Positions 1 to 11,970 of a DNA stretch of 64,000 bases are shown piece after piece. The notes under the pieces were generated by a model. That model saw nothing but the letters and a program-made list of their open reading frames with translations, was not told the origin of the DNA and did not search any database. The stretch covers positions 186,001 through 250,000 of the forward strand of contig RSEE01000001.1 in the NCBI GenBank assembly GCA_003971905.1, written 5' to 3'. The position numbers and the translations under genes are program-made. Position 1 is the first letter of the stretch. Each line of letters opens with the position of its first letter. This DNA is from Moniliella sp. 'wahieum'. Lineage: Eukaryota > Basidiomycota > Moniliellomycetes > Moniliellales > Moniliellaceae.

Positions 1-237
1 GGTGTGAGCGCAGCAAATATGGTAAAGGTCTGCTCCAACATTGGCGGGGGTATCTCTTCCTGCATCTCCCATAGGAAAGGGACGAGGCCAGGTGAGCTAC
101 GCCCTCCCTCGTTCTCCCCACGAAGAACATGATTCAGGTCCTGCACCGCGTGCCGCACCCCCCGCTCCCATGGCTCCCGCTCCCTCGTCCGCCCCCTCTC
201 TCCTCTTACAGAATCCGAAACGAGCGATGTGTGGCGG

Positions 238-2202
238 CTAGCGTGTCTCCGCCCACGTTCCTCCGACACAGTAGAGCTCGGTGCCAACGATGGGCGGCGG
301 GGGGATGGGGACGTCGTCCTCTTTCCTTTCTCTTCTTCCTCGGCAGTCTGCGTGCCCCCGAGGCTCAGGGCATGAGCCACCGCCTCGAGCGGACGGCTGT
401 CGGTAAGGAAAATCTGGACTCGTTTCCGTAGTGGGCGGGTGAGGGTGCTGCCTCGATCGGATATTTGGCTTCCTCCTGGACGGGAAACAGTGCGGACCGA
501 GGAGTGGGGCGGGCGCGGGGGAGCGCCTGTACGCGAGGGCCGGACGACCATGTAAAACCTCAAGCAGGGAATCTTACCTTCTCGTCCAGAAGGGCCTGGA
601 CTGGACGGGGGGTACTTCCCCCGTTACAGGGGTAGAGGAGGATCGTTTTTCCTTTCTTCCTAGTGCGGACATGAGTGATTGCACAAAGGAGAGAGTCCCG
701 GCGTTTGGGGTGGGGGGAACCTCCCAAACACATTCGAGTACCCACTCCTCATCCACCTGCCACGCATGGTATAGGATCCCAAAGCATCGCAGCGCATACT
801 TGATAAAGCTCATCACTTTTTCCCCTGGTTCTTGTGAGGGGTTGAGCAGAGTGAGGAGGACGGACCCTTCGGAGACTAGAGATGGCTGAGCCGACAAGGT
901 TGGCTGCTGAACGCGGGAAGGTGAAGGGGAGGTGACCGCTCTCGAATGGGAGTGAACGTGAGACACGTGCTTGCCCTGTCTTGTCCACCAGAAGCGGAAG
1001 ATTGATCCGGTGGGTGGGTGGGGTAGGCACAAAGGTGGAAGACTTGAATTCTTTGACGCCCCTCTCCGGCGGAGGGGGAGTCGCCCGCCAACAGCTCGAA
1101 ATTGCGCATCCTTTGTATCGCATCCATGTCCAGTAGCATTCCTGTCCGTCTTCTCAACTCGGGGTCAGGCACAAGCGCAACAGCTCGCTGAGCGCGGATC
1201 GCCATGTTGCGCAACGAGCTGGGATGTACCCAACGGGTAGCGTACGCCGGTCAAGACTCGCAGCATGGTCACCCCCACGGTCCAGGCATCAACCTCGGGA
1301 CCCCAGTAGGTCGCTGCTCCCAAGGGAGGAGAGCGCGTGCACAATCTCAGGACAATGAAAGGCAGGGCTGCCGCAGCATGTGCTGAGCTTGGCTTGGGAT
1401 TTGGAGTAGTGGGTGGCCAATCCAAAGTCGAGGAGCTTGAGTTGTAGAGTAGTTGGGTGGACAAGAATGTTCTCAGGTTTAATGTCCCGGTGGCAGATTT
1501 GCAAGGGGCGATGGATGGCGTCGACAGCGAAGGAGCTGAGGGGGGAAAACACTTTGCTCCCCACATCGGCGGGCAGCAAGGGAAGGCCAGGAGGGGGACG
1601 GTGCTTTTCATCAGGAGCAGCTTCTCGAGTGTCACGTAACCGCCCAGGTACTCTTCGATGAGGTAGAAGTGTCCCGGGGTCCGAATCGTTTCGTATACAG
1701 CCACCAGGTTGGGGTGAGGCGGCAGTTCGGCGAGCAACGTAGGCTCCCGCAGCAACCGCGTGGCGATCAGGATGTGAGGGGGAAGAGCGGCGTGTGCTTG
1801 AGAGCATAGAGTCTGCCCTGCTTGGCGGCAAGGAAAACGGTGCTGAACTTGCCGCGGCCCAGGATTTTGGGCAACAGGGTATAATCCCCAATGCCGGTAG
1901 CAAGCAGCCGATCCGCGCTCGCACCTCGGCACCTCGGAAGGAGGAGCAGCCTCGATGCGGGCAACAGGGGAGCACATCAGCGGCGCCCCACTCCTCGGGC
2001 GGGCGGGCGGCATGGACACGCCGCCAGTTGGGCTCCTCGAGCAGACGCAGGACACCGGCGCCGGCGCCGCGCGTGTGCTCCCACTCGGCGCGCTCCTGGG
2101 CGAGGGCGGCGTCGCGGCGGCGTTGCTGCTCGGCGGTGGGGCGGGGCGGGCCTTGGAGGGCCGGGAGGCGCCGGGCGGGGCGGCGGGCGAGTCCGGGGGC
2201 AT
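238..2202 (-). CDS. Ser/Thr protein kinase, fungal type, frame-disrupted
   Basis: Phosphorylates Ser/Thr residues; the substrate is unknown. Kinase landmarks appear in order on the minus strand: glycine loop GRGKFSTV and the lysine in YALKH (about 1800-1870), an alpha-C region ending in HPNLV (about 1710), the catalytic loop HRDIKPENIL (about 1470-1500), DFGLA (about 1425), and an activation-loop end GSPAFHCPEI (about 1360), followed by EVDAWTVGV. A C-terminal stretch (about 750-1150) contains LRRRTGMLLD and KVMSFIKYALRC, so there is a conserved tail beyond the kinase fold. The proposed start at 2202 begins a Pro/Ala-rich leader. The frame changes near 1790 between YALKH and the next helix with no room for an intron, and again near 1300 and 1050. 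A donor GTAAGA near 576 suggests a last exon running to a stop at 238; this end is tentative. The family is sure, the subfamily is not. Confidence 0.75.
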
Positions 2203-2982
2203 GGCCTCTGTACCGGTGTGGCCAAGGCAGGCCCCCGTGTGGACGAGGTGGTCTGGGTGGGGAAGGTGGTGGAGCGCGGGATGGATGCTGGGCCGCCGCG
2301 GCCAGCGGCAGATAACGCGGAGTTTGGGCGGTGGCTGAGTGTGACGGGGACGGTGACGGGGGATGTTCACGTGCGGTGCGCCGGGGGGACGCGTGCGACG
2401 ATTATATCGTGGCTGGGCTGGCAAGCGAGCCTGTGGGGGATGGCGAGCAGGTGGGGCTGGCCGACGGCGGCCCCCCTTAGTCAGTACCCAGTGCGTGCTA
2501 CGCCGTGTGCTCACCATGCCATCTTCCCGCGCCGCGCTGGGCCGCCCCCGCGCTTATTCGCGGCCTTGTGCGCGCCTCCCACTGGCGCCCCCACTGCCTC
2601 CGCCGCCGCCGTTCGCATCTGGAAGCGGAAGGACACCCACGAGCCCCCCCCCCCAAGCTAGCCTGCGGAATGAGGTGCTGCAGCAACAGCCACCCTTGCC
2701 ACACCCACCTCGGGGGCTGCCAGGCGCTGAGGAACCTATTCTGCACCAGCTGCCCTTCCCTTCCCTCTGGCCGCTCTATGTCCAATCAGCCTTGCGCTGC
2801 GCATCCCGCGCTGCCTAGTAGCTCAACCAGCCCAGCCAGCCCCCTCCCCTGTCTTAAAGCATGCGGCCCAAGTTGAGCCGCATCTCACACCTCATATACC
2901 CACAGACGAGATGATTCATTCCCCAGAACGTCAACGCGCAGCAGCCAGCAATCGACGCTGAAATCGACACCGTGCCCTTAGC

Positions 2983-3651
2983 CTAGCGGTTGATGGCGAT
3001 CGCATTCTCCGCCGGCCCACCTGCACTCTCGGGCGGGAGCTGGTCGAACGGCTTTTGCCGTGCGATATCAAATCCCGCACCTGGTCCGCCACATCGCCCT
3101 GCACCACAATTTCCTCTACTGCCGGGTTCTTGGCAGACTTGGAGATCGAGGCCCCCGTGGCAAAGCGGGAGGAAAGGCTGTGTCCAGGGAAACAGGTTAG
3201 TCCACCTCCCACAGATCAGGCACTAGCCAGAGAGCGCCGAAGCAAACTATACATACCCTTTGGAGATAACCTTGAGCCGGCAGAGGCGGAGTGAAGACGT
3301 GCAGCCCCTCAATGGTGGTATCACCTTTTTCTTGGTCCGCGCAGTACGAGAAACAATGATCTTGTTTTGTGCCTTTTGCGCACGCTCCCGCTCGGCCTTG
3401 GCTTCCGCCTTGCGCTCTTTCTTGGCGCTGTCCTTCTCCAGCTCTTCCGCCGCCTTGGTGCTCATGGAAGCCAGCTTGGCCGCCGTGCCTGTTCCCCCAC
3501 AAGGCAGAGTAGGCATCGGGGTGGGCCTCCTCGAGCCAAGCACGACACTTGCTCACACTGTTTCCAAACTCACAGTACTCGGGGGGAAGGTGCACACTTG
3601 ACAGTAGAGCACTGTTTGTGGCGTGGGTGCCACGGCCGTCGTCTCGCTCAT
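2983..3651 (-). CDS. TMA22: Translation machinery-associated protein 22 (DENR homologue)
   Basis: DENR/Tma22 pairs with MCT-1/Tma20 on the 40S ribosome and acts in recycling and re-initiation in the cytoplasm. The start at 3651 gives MSETTAVAPTPQTVLYCQVC, the usual N-terminus with its metal-binding cysteines. It is followed by PPEYCEFG and a charged coiled segment rich in KKERKAEAKAERE. Then comes the SUI1-like domain with IIVSRTARTKKK, TIEGLHVF, LKVISK, SSRFATGASISK and EEIVVQGDVADQVRDLI, ending in AENAIAINR. A 79-bp intron (3178-3256, GTATGT...CAG) separates VISK from LSSRFATG. Length matches the family. The frame shifts at a run of six C before EYCEFG, near 3500, twice between 3280 and 3330, and near 3050; the conserved residues on both sides leave no doubt about the order. 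It is divergent to the RING protein gene, with about 2 kb between them. Confidence 0.92.
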
Positions 3652-5590
3652 TCTCAACCGGTCCAGCTGCGATGGTGGTTAGAAGGGACTTGCGACGCGG
3701 CGGAATGGCATGTCGGGTGGTGCGCAGAAAGCCGAAAGCAGCGGAATTGGCATCGTGGATCACACAGCACGTCACGCGTCACGACGTCACATGCCGCGTG
3801 TCACATGTCACGAGGTTTGAATTGTTTCCCCTTGTGTTCACCACATTCACCCACCACACGACGTTCACCACCTGTTGCTGCAGATGGACAACCTGGTCCT
3901 GGTGTCTCGACACCCACGTGGCACAGGCAACACCACTTGTACTCGGCCGTCGGCAACGGCCAACCCAATCGTCAAGTACACCAGGACTCAACGGTAACCT
4001 CGTTGACCACCCCTTGTACCTCCCGCGGAGGTGCACATGGTTCTCACCCGCGACAACCGTGCTGTTTGCTGATCACTTCCATCGACCATACCACCACCAT
4101 ATCCTATCTCAACCACGCGGAAGCCTAGATGGCGCACGCTAGAATCCGTGCAGCCTGGATGTGAGCGTGGGTGCCAGCACGTTCTGGACGTACCAGGTGA
4201 TAGAACGAAGGGCCAAGGCCGTCGGGACCTGGCAAGTAGAGGCATACTTTTTAGTAGTACTCGGGCCCTCCTCCGCGCTCTCCCCTCTACATGCGGAAGG
4301 AAAACCCAAGGAATGAAGGTCGTATACTGTGAGGGGACTTGATACCGGGATGGAATGGAAGAATGGAGGATGTTGGCATGACAGCGGCGGTGGTGTGCTG
4401 AAGACAACTCACCGATCATGATCAACGTCCCCCTGGGATTTGCAGTAGTCGGGATGGCGGCGTTTTCGGCGTTGCGGGGTAGGAAATATATCTGTCTTGC
4501 GTCTCATCGTCTTGACGTACGTATACACTTGGGCAGACTGCCTACTAAGTACTAAGTACCAGCCGCCTAATCAAGCGTAAAGCTTAAGCACTAATTCGCT
4601 ACGGTTGCGTTATTTGCAGGGCTGAAAATGGATCCGAGCGGTGTACCTTTCGGCTAGATCAATTTGATGTCATGATGAGCATGTGCCTACCGCTGCTTCA
4701 TCCGGCAATACCCCCTGCCCCACCTGGGCCTAACGGTGCGTCACCAGCCCCTCTCCCCCCACGCCGCGTCATATTGACGACGCTGACGCATTGGCGCAGG
4801 AGCCCCACGCTTGATAGGCTCTTTGGCGGCGTGCTACTGAGAGACGCAACCAGGGCACAAGCCTTGCTGGGTTTGTGAGATAAAACACCGGCTGCAGCTG
4901 TCCCCAGACCGTAGGTACCGGGTTGGACAAAAGGACCCTTTGGACGGCAACAGACGCCCATATCTCTCCTCTCTCTCCTTCGCTCCCCTTGCCTGCTTTC
5001 GTCTCTTCGTGCCTCCACCCTCCACCCTCCGGCTCCTTCTCCCCTGTCCTCGATGCCACATAATGCCCCTCTTTGCTCGCAAGCATTCCCCCCACCTTCC
5101 ACCCCCCTGGCTCGCCCACCGCACCCACCACACGCCGCTCGCCCGCCGACGCGCCACCCTCGCTGGGTTCCTGCCGCGTCGTCACCGGTCCACCGCCGCT
5201 CCTTCACCACGGAGTTCCCGGCCCTGTCCTCGCCGCCGCTTCCACCCCTTTCACCTGTTGTTTCCCTCCCCGTTTCTCCCCCTGCCACTAATCCGGCCTT
5301 TGGCCCCCCATTGCACGCCCCATAATAACCCCGTACTCCCGGTGGCGCAAGTGGCGTTGCAGCTTCGCCCTCTTTGTGTACCTTGCCCCCCTCCCCCTCC
5401 TCCCCCACATCGCCCTGGCCCCACTATCTGGACCCGCGTCCCCAAAACGCCGCTCTCGCTGTGGGCTAGCAAGGAGACGCCGTGTCCTGCTTTCCCGACC
5501 ACTCAACTGGCAGGCCAGCGCACCCATTCCCATTCCCTTTCTCACCCCCACTCCCACGCCCGCACCCGCACCCGTACCCACTCCTTTGCT
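3652..5590. other. Intergenic region with pyrimidine-rich leader
   Basis: Between TMA22 and the RING gene I see no convincing coding segment. 3770-3820 carries interleaved GTCAC/GTGAC palindromes like those in other gaps of this window. 4900-5400 is strongly pyrimidine-rich on the plus strand and open in one frame by composition; it looks like a promoter or 5' leader of the gene that follows. Confidence 0.5.
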
Positions 5591-5592
5591 GC

Positions 5593-7137
5593 TGCCCTGC
5601 GCGCCAGTGCAGGCTTACCAAAAAAGTACAATGAGCCGCAACAGTCGATTGGAAGCTTAAGCAGCGCCTCGCTCGCCTCCACCGCGGCCTCGACCACGAC
5701 GGTGGGTAGCGTCGCCGGTTCCATGATGCCCACCTCTCCCAAGTACGCCAACTGGGGTCCAAACCATTGATGGGGGGAAACCGTGTACACTCTGTGGCGA
5801 GCGTCTCTCCCACCGGATCCGGGGTGAAAAGGCCCCCTTTGTGCCGGCCTGTGGACAGTCATGCACGCCCACTGTTTCGCCCTTTTTACCGACGGGGGAA
5901 AGTGTGCACAATGCTGCGGCCCCATCAAGGCATCTCCCCCGCCCACTGTCGTCCCAAGTCCCACCATCGCTTCACCCCGACAGTGCGAGGTGCGTCTGCC
6001 AGCATCCGACGCAGCTCCGCCGTCTAAAACAGCCTTGCCTAACGCAGCCCTTTGGCTGAACTGGGCTCAATGGGCCCGTCAAGGCAGAGGGGAATGCGCC
6101 TGCTACCTCGGTCCCATTTCCTACGAGCCCTACCCACCCCTGCCGTCGGAGCAAGCTGGGCTAGTCGCCCCTGGCTCGCAGCAGGTAGATTGGGTGGCTG
6201 TTAAGGCGCGCAAGTTCCTATCCTTCTTGCCCACGAGGCAAAGGGGATGCTCCGACGGCTTGTAGCCCAAGGAGGATTGTCGCCACGAGGAGCAGGTGTA
6301 TGGCGCCCCCGAGCTGGCCGAGTGGCTTGCGGTGGAAACGCATGCGGGAACGGTCAGTTCTTGGTGGTACTGATGCAAAAGGCGCTCCTACTCTTTTGGG
6401 AGCTTCAGGGACAGCTGCAGATCCAAGGACGCATCTTCCACTACCACCAGCCTTTGTATCGCCTTGTTGCCCCGAACGAGGTGGAAGTAACCCTCTCGAA
6501 CGCTCCGCAGGATCCTTGTCTCCTCCGTTTCTCATCGACTGGAGGCATCCGCCTGGTTCGCTCGCTTGGTATACGATCGTATGCGTGCCCGTGCGGCTCC
6601 GGCACCATTGCCATCACCGACGAAGAGCCCCAACCCGTGGCGCTGGATCTTGTCCTGCTTCTGTCCCAAGATACCCCACGGGCGCGTGCGAGAGAAATTA
6701 TTTTTTCCCTGGGCCGGTTTGATCGAGTCGCCTTGCTGGTCTTCTCCTTTGATACAAGGAGGAAGAGGAGGCGGTAGAAGGAACGAACAGCATTGGCAAA
6801 CCCCTCTCTTATCGCCATGGAAAACGAAGGGCCAAAGTCACCTTGACCATTTCCTCCTTCACCGTGCGTGCAGAGGTGCACCAGGCTTGCCGAGCGTCCT
6901 GCCTCAAGCCAAGGAAATTCTTCGTTCCTGTATTTCCTCCACCAGGAGGGGGTCTGCTTGTCCTCCCCGCCCTACCCAATGGGATGCAGAGACTGGTCTG
7001 CGTCCCACCATCTGGGGCGATCACACGCTCTGGATCTTGCCCGTAAATATCCCTCTGCTCACATTCCTGTATCATCTCTCTCCTTTGCTTGGCATGCGAT
7101 GCTTGTCACGCCACGCCACGCCACGCCTTTAGAATGA
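5593..7137 (+). CDS. RING-H2 protein, possible Far1/Ste5-type mating MAPK scaffold
   Basis: A RING-like cluster lies at about 5773-5930: KPCTLCGERLSHRIRGEK, then FVPACGQSMHAHCF and GKCAQCCGPI. This gives a C-x2-C ... C ... H-x2-C ... C-x2-C pattern. A Ser/Thr/Ala-rich segment precedes it. Downstream (about 6410-6500) is GRIFHYHQPLYRLV followed by PNEVEVTLSN, which could be a PH-like fold, and then (about 6640-6760) PVALDLVLLLS and FDRVALLVFSFD, which resembles the start of a vWA-like domain. RING, PH and vWA in this order is the known layout of fungal Far1/Ste5 scaffolds, which hold the pheromone MAPK cascade; assigning the gene to that family is inference. The frame changes near 5770, 5850, 6250, 6350 and 6780. 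The start is not determined and the end is approximate. Alternative: an unrelated RING E3 ligase. Confidence 0.45.
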
Positions 7138-7211
7138 ACTGCCAGCCTATCCACTTGCCCCAACCATTGCCCGGATAAGTAGCATGCACTGTCCAGATCT
7201 GTCCAGCCCGT

Positions 7212-8921
7212 TCATTGCGCCGGGGCAGAGCGGAGGTCCTTGGCCAACTGCGCCTCTTGCCCTTCCAGCCTCCCTCCCCCCGCATCCAACGCAGGGAGCG
7301 CGTCCAAGTCGGGCACCTCCTCCGTCTCCCCAGCCTCACCCTCGGCCTCAGGACTCTCTGCCCCCTCCGCCACCTCATCAATAACAAAGTGGGAGCGTTC
7401 CTGGGCGGCGGCCTGGCGCAGCTGCTCGGCCGCAAGCTGGGGGTTATGCACCAGGTCGTCTTCTGTGCCCTTGTCAGAGACCACGGGGGCGGAACGGCTT
7501 CTTTCGGAGGGCGCTGGCGGCCTTTCGCCCCATGCTGAAGCACGTACGGCACCAACCAACCGTGCTCCAAAGTAGCTTTCCGCTCGGCCGCACGCTGGTC
7601 TCCCTCTTCATGTACAAACGAAGGCACGGGGCCTACCACGCTCTTGGTCTGTAGTCGGGAGCCCACCGAGTCGGCCAGCTGGTCCATCTTGGCTTTCCCT
7701 TCCTCCCCAGCAGACCACCTAGGAACCCACTACGCGCCCGCGTGCGCCAGGTGTCACGTCGCGACTGTAGCTCGAGGAAGCGAGGGAGGATCCTCCGGCG
7801 CCTGGCAAGGCGCGTGGCGTCGACCCCGAGGTGGGCGCGGCATGCCAGGCAAATGCCCCGCCACTTTCACTGCGCTCCGGCGGCACAAGCGAGAAAGACT
7901 GTGCAAGTCCGTTTCGAAGAAAGATTCGAGCACGGGGGAAGAGAGCGCAAGCAACCGCATGTTGCAAGGGAGACAACGGCTCTTCCTGAGTTTCCGCAAT
8001 CGTGGCTTTGTTTTTTGTGGTTGTGCGGTCTTTGGCGCGTCTGCCACCACCTCATCTTTCATCTTGCTCTGGCCCCGGGGCTGGGCTGACCGGAACAGGA
8101 GAGGAAGCCCGGTCTGGTACGGTGCCGCTCCTCTGACCTGGCCTCCTCTGTAGGAGTAGGCGTGGCGTTGGGTACTTCCCCCTTATTCTGGGCCAGCTTG
8201 ACAGCCCGATCGTACGCAATGGCCCACAGGGCTTCCATGTCGCGTTCCAGTTCCTCTTCCCACGCCGCCGCCGAACCCCGAGGGAGGACGAGGCTGGTGG
8301 GGAAGGCGTCCGGATCGGCCTGGCTCGCCTCGCCCAGCAGGTCCTCCAACTCCTTGGCCAGTCCTCCTGACCACGGCCATTGACGAACGTGGTCCATAGC
8401 AGAGCTGGAAAGCGCTGCTCGTACAGCGCATTGAGCTGGGCAGGCGCGCTACGTGCCGCATCCCCCTTTCGTTGCTCGCTGGCGCTTGGACCCGAAAGGA
8501 CAGTAGCGCCAATGCGCGGGTGGGATGTGGCGAGGCGGACCGGTCCTCCTCGTCCCAGCGGGGATCGTCTTCAACACAGTACCGCGCCACGTCCAGCAGC
8601 CCCTCGTACGAGTCGGGGCGGCTGTCGGCGTCGAGCTCGGCGATGGCGGCGGCAGCCTGGGCGGCGAGCTGCTGGGCCAGCGCGGCAGGCCGTTGAGGAG
8701 GTGCGCCAGGAGCGGAGCCAGGTCCGCACCGAGAGCTCGCCAACACTTGTCTCGGGCGGGCGTGCCAGGTCATGGCGGTGGCGCGCCAAGTCGCTCGGCT
8801 GCCTGCGGGCGGACCCAAGGCTGGCCACGGCAGTTGCCAGGTGCTGCGCGCGGCGGGGGGGGCCGTGCGCTCGTTCCGCTCCATTCCGCTGCGCCGCTCT
8901 CGGGCTGAGGTGGGTAAACAT
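7212..8921 (-). CDS. Hypothetical protein with acidic C-terminus
   Basis: I do not recognise this protein. Coding character is clear on the minus strand. There is an Ala-rich helical part (LAQQLAAQAAAAIAELDADS, about 8620-8690), then LLDVARYCVEDDPRWDEED (about 8560), and LNALYEQRFPALLWTTFVNG (about 8410). A conserved-looking block with GGLAKELEDLLGEASQADPD and AAWEEELERDMEALW follows (about 8200-8370). The tail has AAEQLRQAAAQERSHFVIDE followed by a Glu/Asp-rich end (about 7215-7430). The reading frame switches at least four times (near 8690, 8500, 8390 and between 8060 and 7560), some of which may be introns. Start at 8921 and stop at 7212 are the outermost plausible ones. Confidence 0.5.
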
Positions 8922-9918
8922 CGATGTCGGGTGCTGCTATCATGGCCTCGTTGATTTTGGCGGGGTGGCTTGCTCATAAGCAGAGGTGTGCAGCAGGAGT
9001 ATCTGTCTGTCTGGTACGATCACTGTGCTTCTTCCTGGTCCAATTGTGGGCTTTGTTGTTGTGCAGATGCCAATGCCCATCCATCAATCATGTATTCATA
9101 TACACTTCTTCCACCGTGCGCCGAGCGCACTGATGTTGGCAACTGGCTATCATGATCTAGATCTAGACAAGTTGCATGGTTCGGCTCAGGCACACGTGGG
9201 ACAGACCGAAGGATAGGGAAGCGGCGATGGAGGTGAGGTTGCGCCTGGTGTGGCTGGGCCTCTGCTCAGGAACCGAGCGAGCTGAAGCGAGCGCCCAGGG
9301 ATACGTTGAAATTGAGCATTGAATATGGAGCAATGTGCACGCGACGCAGCCGACGCACCGACACCAACGCTGTCGCCCCGCATCGCTGTGCCTCGTGCGG
9401 CCTGCGGAGCGGAACAGGACGCGCCCTTAGCGGACACGCCGCCACTGCCATCCCCCTCCCACGCCCCGCACCGCAAGTGCCCACGTGGCGGCCCGGCAGG
9501 CTTCTACAATTTCAACTTTCAACCCTCGCGGCTGCATCCCCGGTGGCTCGCAGGCCGCACATCCACACTGGCGCTGTGCCCCCGCGCTCCACACCACCTG
9601 GGCGGGCAGGCCCGAGAGCATCGCACGGCGCCGTGTGCCATCCGCGTTTTTTTCTGCTGTGCCAGCTTGCGGCGTGGCGTGTGTCGCGTGACACGTGACA
9701 CGCGTGACACTCGACGCGTGATGCGGGAGGGCCACCGCCGATCGCAGCCCGTCAGGCTCCGGCGTGGAACCCGCCAGGCACCCACCACCCACCACCCATC
9801 CCCCATCCCCCATCCACCCATCCCATCATCCCCCATCCCTCATCCCATCATCCCCCATCCCTTCATCCCCCCACACCCCTCCCAACGTCGCCCCCTCCCA
9901 ACCTCCTCGAGAAGCAGG
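8922..9918. other. Intergenic region with CCCAT-type pyrimidine repeat
   Basis: No gene seen. 9685-9720 holds a GTGACAC/CGTGTCAC palindromic patch. 9780-9900 is an imperfect array of CCCAT, CATCC and CATCATCC units directly before the KNR4 start, probably its promoter or leader. Confidence 0.55.
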
Positions 9919-11870
9919 ATGCTCTCCTCGCTCGCTGCCTGGCTGGGCGGCGGGAACGGTGCTGGCGACAGCAGCGGCGGTCGGTACGCGCCCGGAGCGC
10001 GTCCGCCGCTTCCCCCGTCCTCTCCTCCTCGCCTCGCCGTACTCCCATTATGGTGGCGGACCGCAGCGACGATGAGCTCCGACATGTTCGCCACCACTGC
10101 TGCGCCACGGCGCGGTGTGCCCCCGGCTACGCTCTCCCCGCCTGGCTGGATTCCCGAGCCAACTCGCTCGCTGTGCTCGCTCCCCCGTGGAGAGTGGAGT
10201 GGAGATGGAGGAAGAAGATCCCTTGACCGCCAGCCACCGGCCTGCTCCTCCGCCTGCACACTCCTGGGCACGTATTCGCGCCTGGGCCGAGGAACACTAC
10301 CCCGAAGTTAACGATACGCTCAACTCACCCGCCCTGGAGAAGACGTGGAGGAGCTGGAGCGCCCTTGGTCGTCTCTTCCGACGGCCGTGCGAGCGAGCCT
10401 GCTCTGTGTAAATGGCCAAGGACGTGGAGGCGTACGCAACTGCTGTACCGGGCGGCTCCTGCACCGACGGGCTCTTTTTCGGTCTGGCTATGCTCTGGCC
10501 GAGCAGGCGCTGAGGGAATGGTCGTTCTGGCGACACGTGGATAACGATCCAATACGGGGCGCGTCGGCGGCCGTCAAGGCCAACATGTCCTCCTGTCCCG
10601 GTGGGTGGGTACGCGCAAAGTATTCCGACTCGGGCTGGATCCCCCTGATCACAGACCGTGTGGGGAACTACATTGGGTGGACCTCACTCCGCCCGGTAGC
10701 GACGACACCAACTTGGAGACGCGTTATGACAGCCTCTCCTCGCCCTTCCACCTCCACCTCTTCGGATCCACCGGGCAATCGCGCAGCGGCAGGGCAGGTG
10801 ATCGCGTTTGGTCGTGATTTTGATACAAAGGTGGTATTGTGCCCTGGGGACGGGCCCGAAGGGTGGGCTCATTTCCTTTCCTGGTTTGCCGACGAATTGG
10901 AGGCAGGAACTCTGTACACGCTGGATGCGAGTGAGATGCTCGACTCGGACGCAGACGAGGACCTAATTGGTTACGAGGGTATTTTTCAGGATCTGCCCAT
11001 GGTGCCGGTGCATCAGGCAGGGGAGGTGGGGAGGCCGCAGGAGATGGCCTGGCGGGCTTCGCCTTGAAGGGGGATTATGCAGGCTGGCCTACGCTGGAAG
11101 CCATGGCCGATCGCTCCGCACGGATCTGGGAAGCGGGTGGGTACACTCCAGGTACGCCAGCGAATCAACTGCCCGATTACCACCCGAAGAGGAAGAGATG
11201 GAGGACACATCGTCCAAGCGGCTGTCGCAGTACCCTTATCTCCCACCTACACTTTTGGTCCAAAAGCCTGAAGAGGAAGAGAGGCATCTACCGAAGCACC
11301 GCCCGCGCCTGTTCCGACGAGAATGGGCATGTGGAAGCGATGCTGGCTTCTCCCCTGGCAAGGACAGAGGATAGCAACACTTCTGTCTCGCCTGTTTCTC
11401 CCACTTCTCCCAGTTTGGGCTCGAGTGCCCGCCGTCCCCCTCCTCCTCCTGCGCCCACAGCGCTTCTGGATCTTCCTACCCTTGCGGACGTCAAGGCGGC
11501 CGAGGCAGCTGCGCTGGCCCAATTGGCCAGGGGCCAGAGTCAGCAGCACGAGTTGGACTTGGGGCCCGACGTGAGCCTACGGGATCCGTATCGTCTCCCG
11601 ACGTATACACCACGTCAGGGCCATGGGTTGGCGCTGAACATTCCCTTGGAACCGTCTTCGGGCTTGGAGTCGCCTTCCGATCTGGGCGGCACACCACGAG
11701 TGGTAGCCTATTCGCCTCGGTTTGGCCGGCAGATGAGTGCCTCGCCTGTGCCTCCCTTCCCGGGGAAGAGAGGAGGACAAGTCTCTGCCGCCTACGCCTA
11801 TGCCCCTGAACCCTCTCAGCCGTCCTATCGTAGACCAATAATATACGCTCGCTTGGCACGTACCCCGTGC
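9919..11870 (+). CDS. KNR4: SMI1/KNR4 family cell-wall assembly regulator
   Basis: Smi1/Knr4 proteins co-ordinate cell-wall synthesis with the cell-integrity MAPK pathway, at bud tips or hyphal tips. The SMI1/KNR4 fold is recognised by SWARIRAWAEEHYPEVNDTL (about 10260-10320), then TDGLFFGLAML (about 10465), WSFWRHVDNDP (about 10520), GWIPLITDRVGNYIG (about 10640), GQVIAFGRDFDTKVVL (about 10795) and GWAHFLSWFADELEAG (about 10865). The low-complexity C-terminal half carries the family's PPPPPAPTALLDLPTLADVK-like segment (about 11440-11495). The start at 9919 gives MLSSLAAWLGG, a plausible basidiomycete N-terminus. The frame changes at about six places. The stop is not fixed; coding character fades near 11840-11870. 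It is convergent with the ASADH gene, about 100 bp away. Confidence 0.88.
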
Positions 11871-11970
11871 CTCCTCCTTCTCCTTTATCTCCCCTCATCC
11901 ACGCCCTGCTTCCAGCACTGTGTGTCAACCCACCTGGATGGACTGTATTCACGAGGATCAAATTTGATAG

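Noticed and set aside
4940-5600. A long plus-strand open frame before the RING gene
   Set aside because: Pro/His/Arg-rich translation of a pyrimidine-rich leader; protein-like sequence starts only near 5600.
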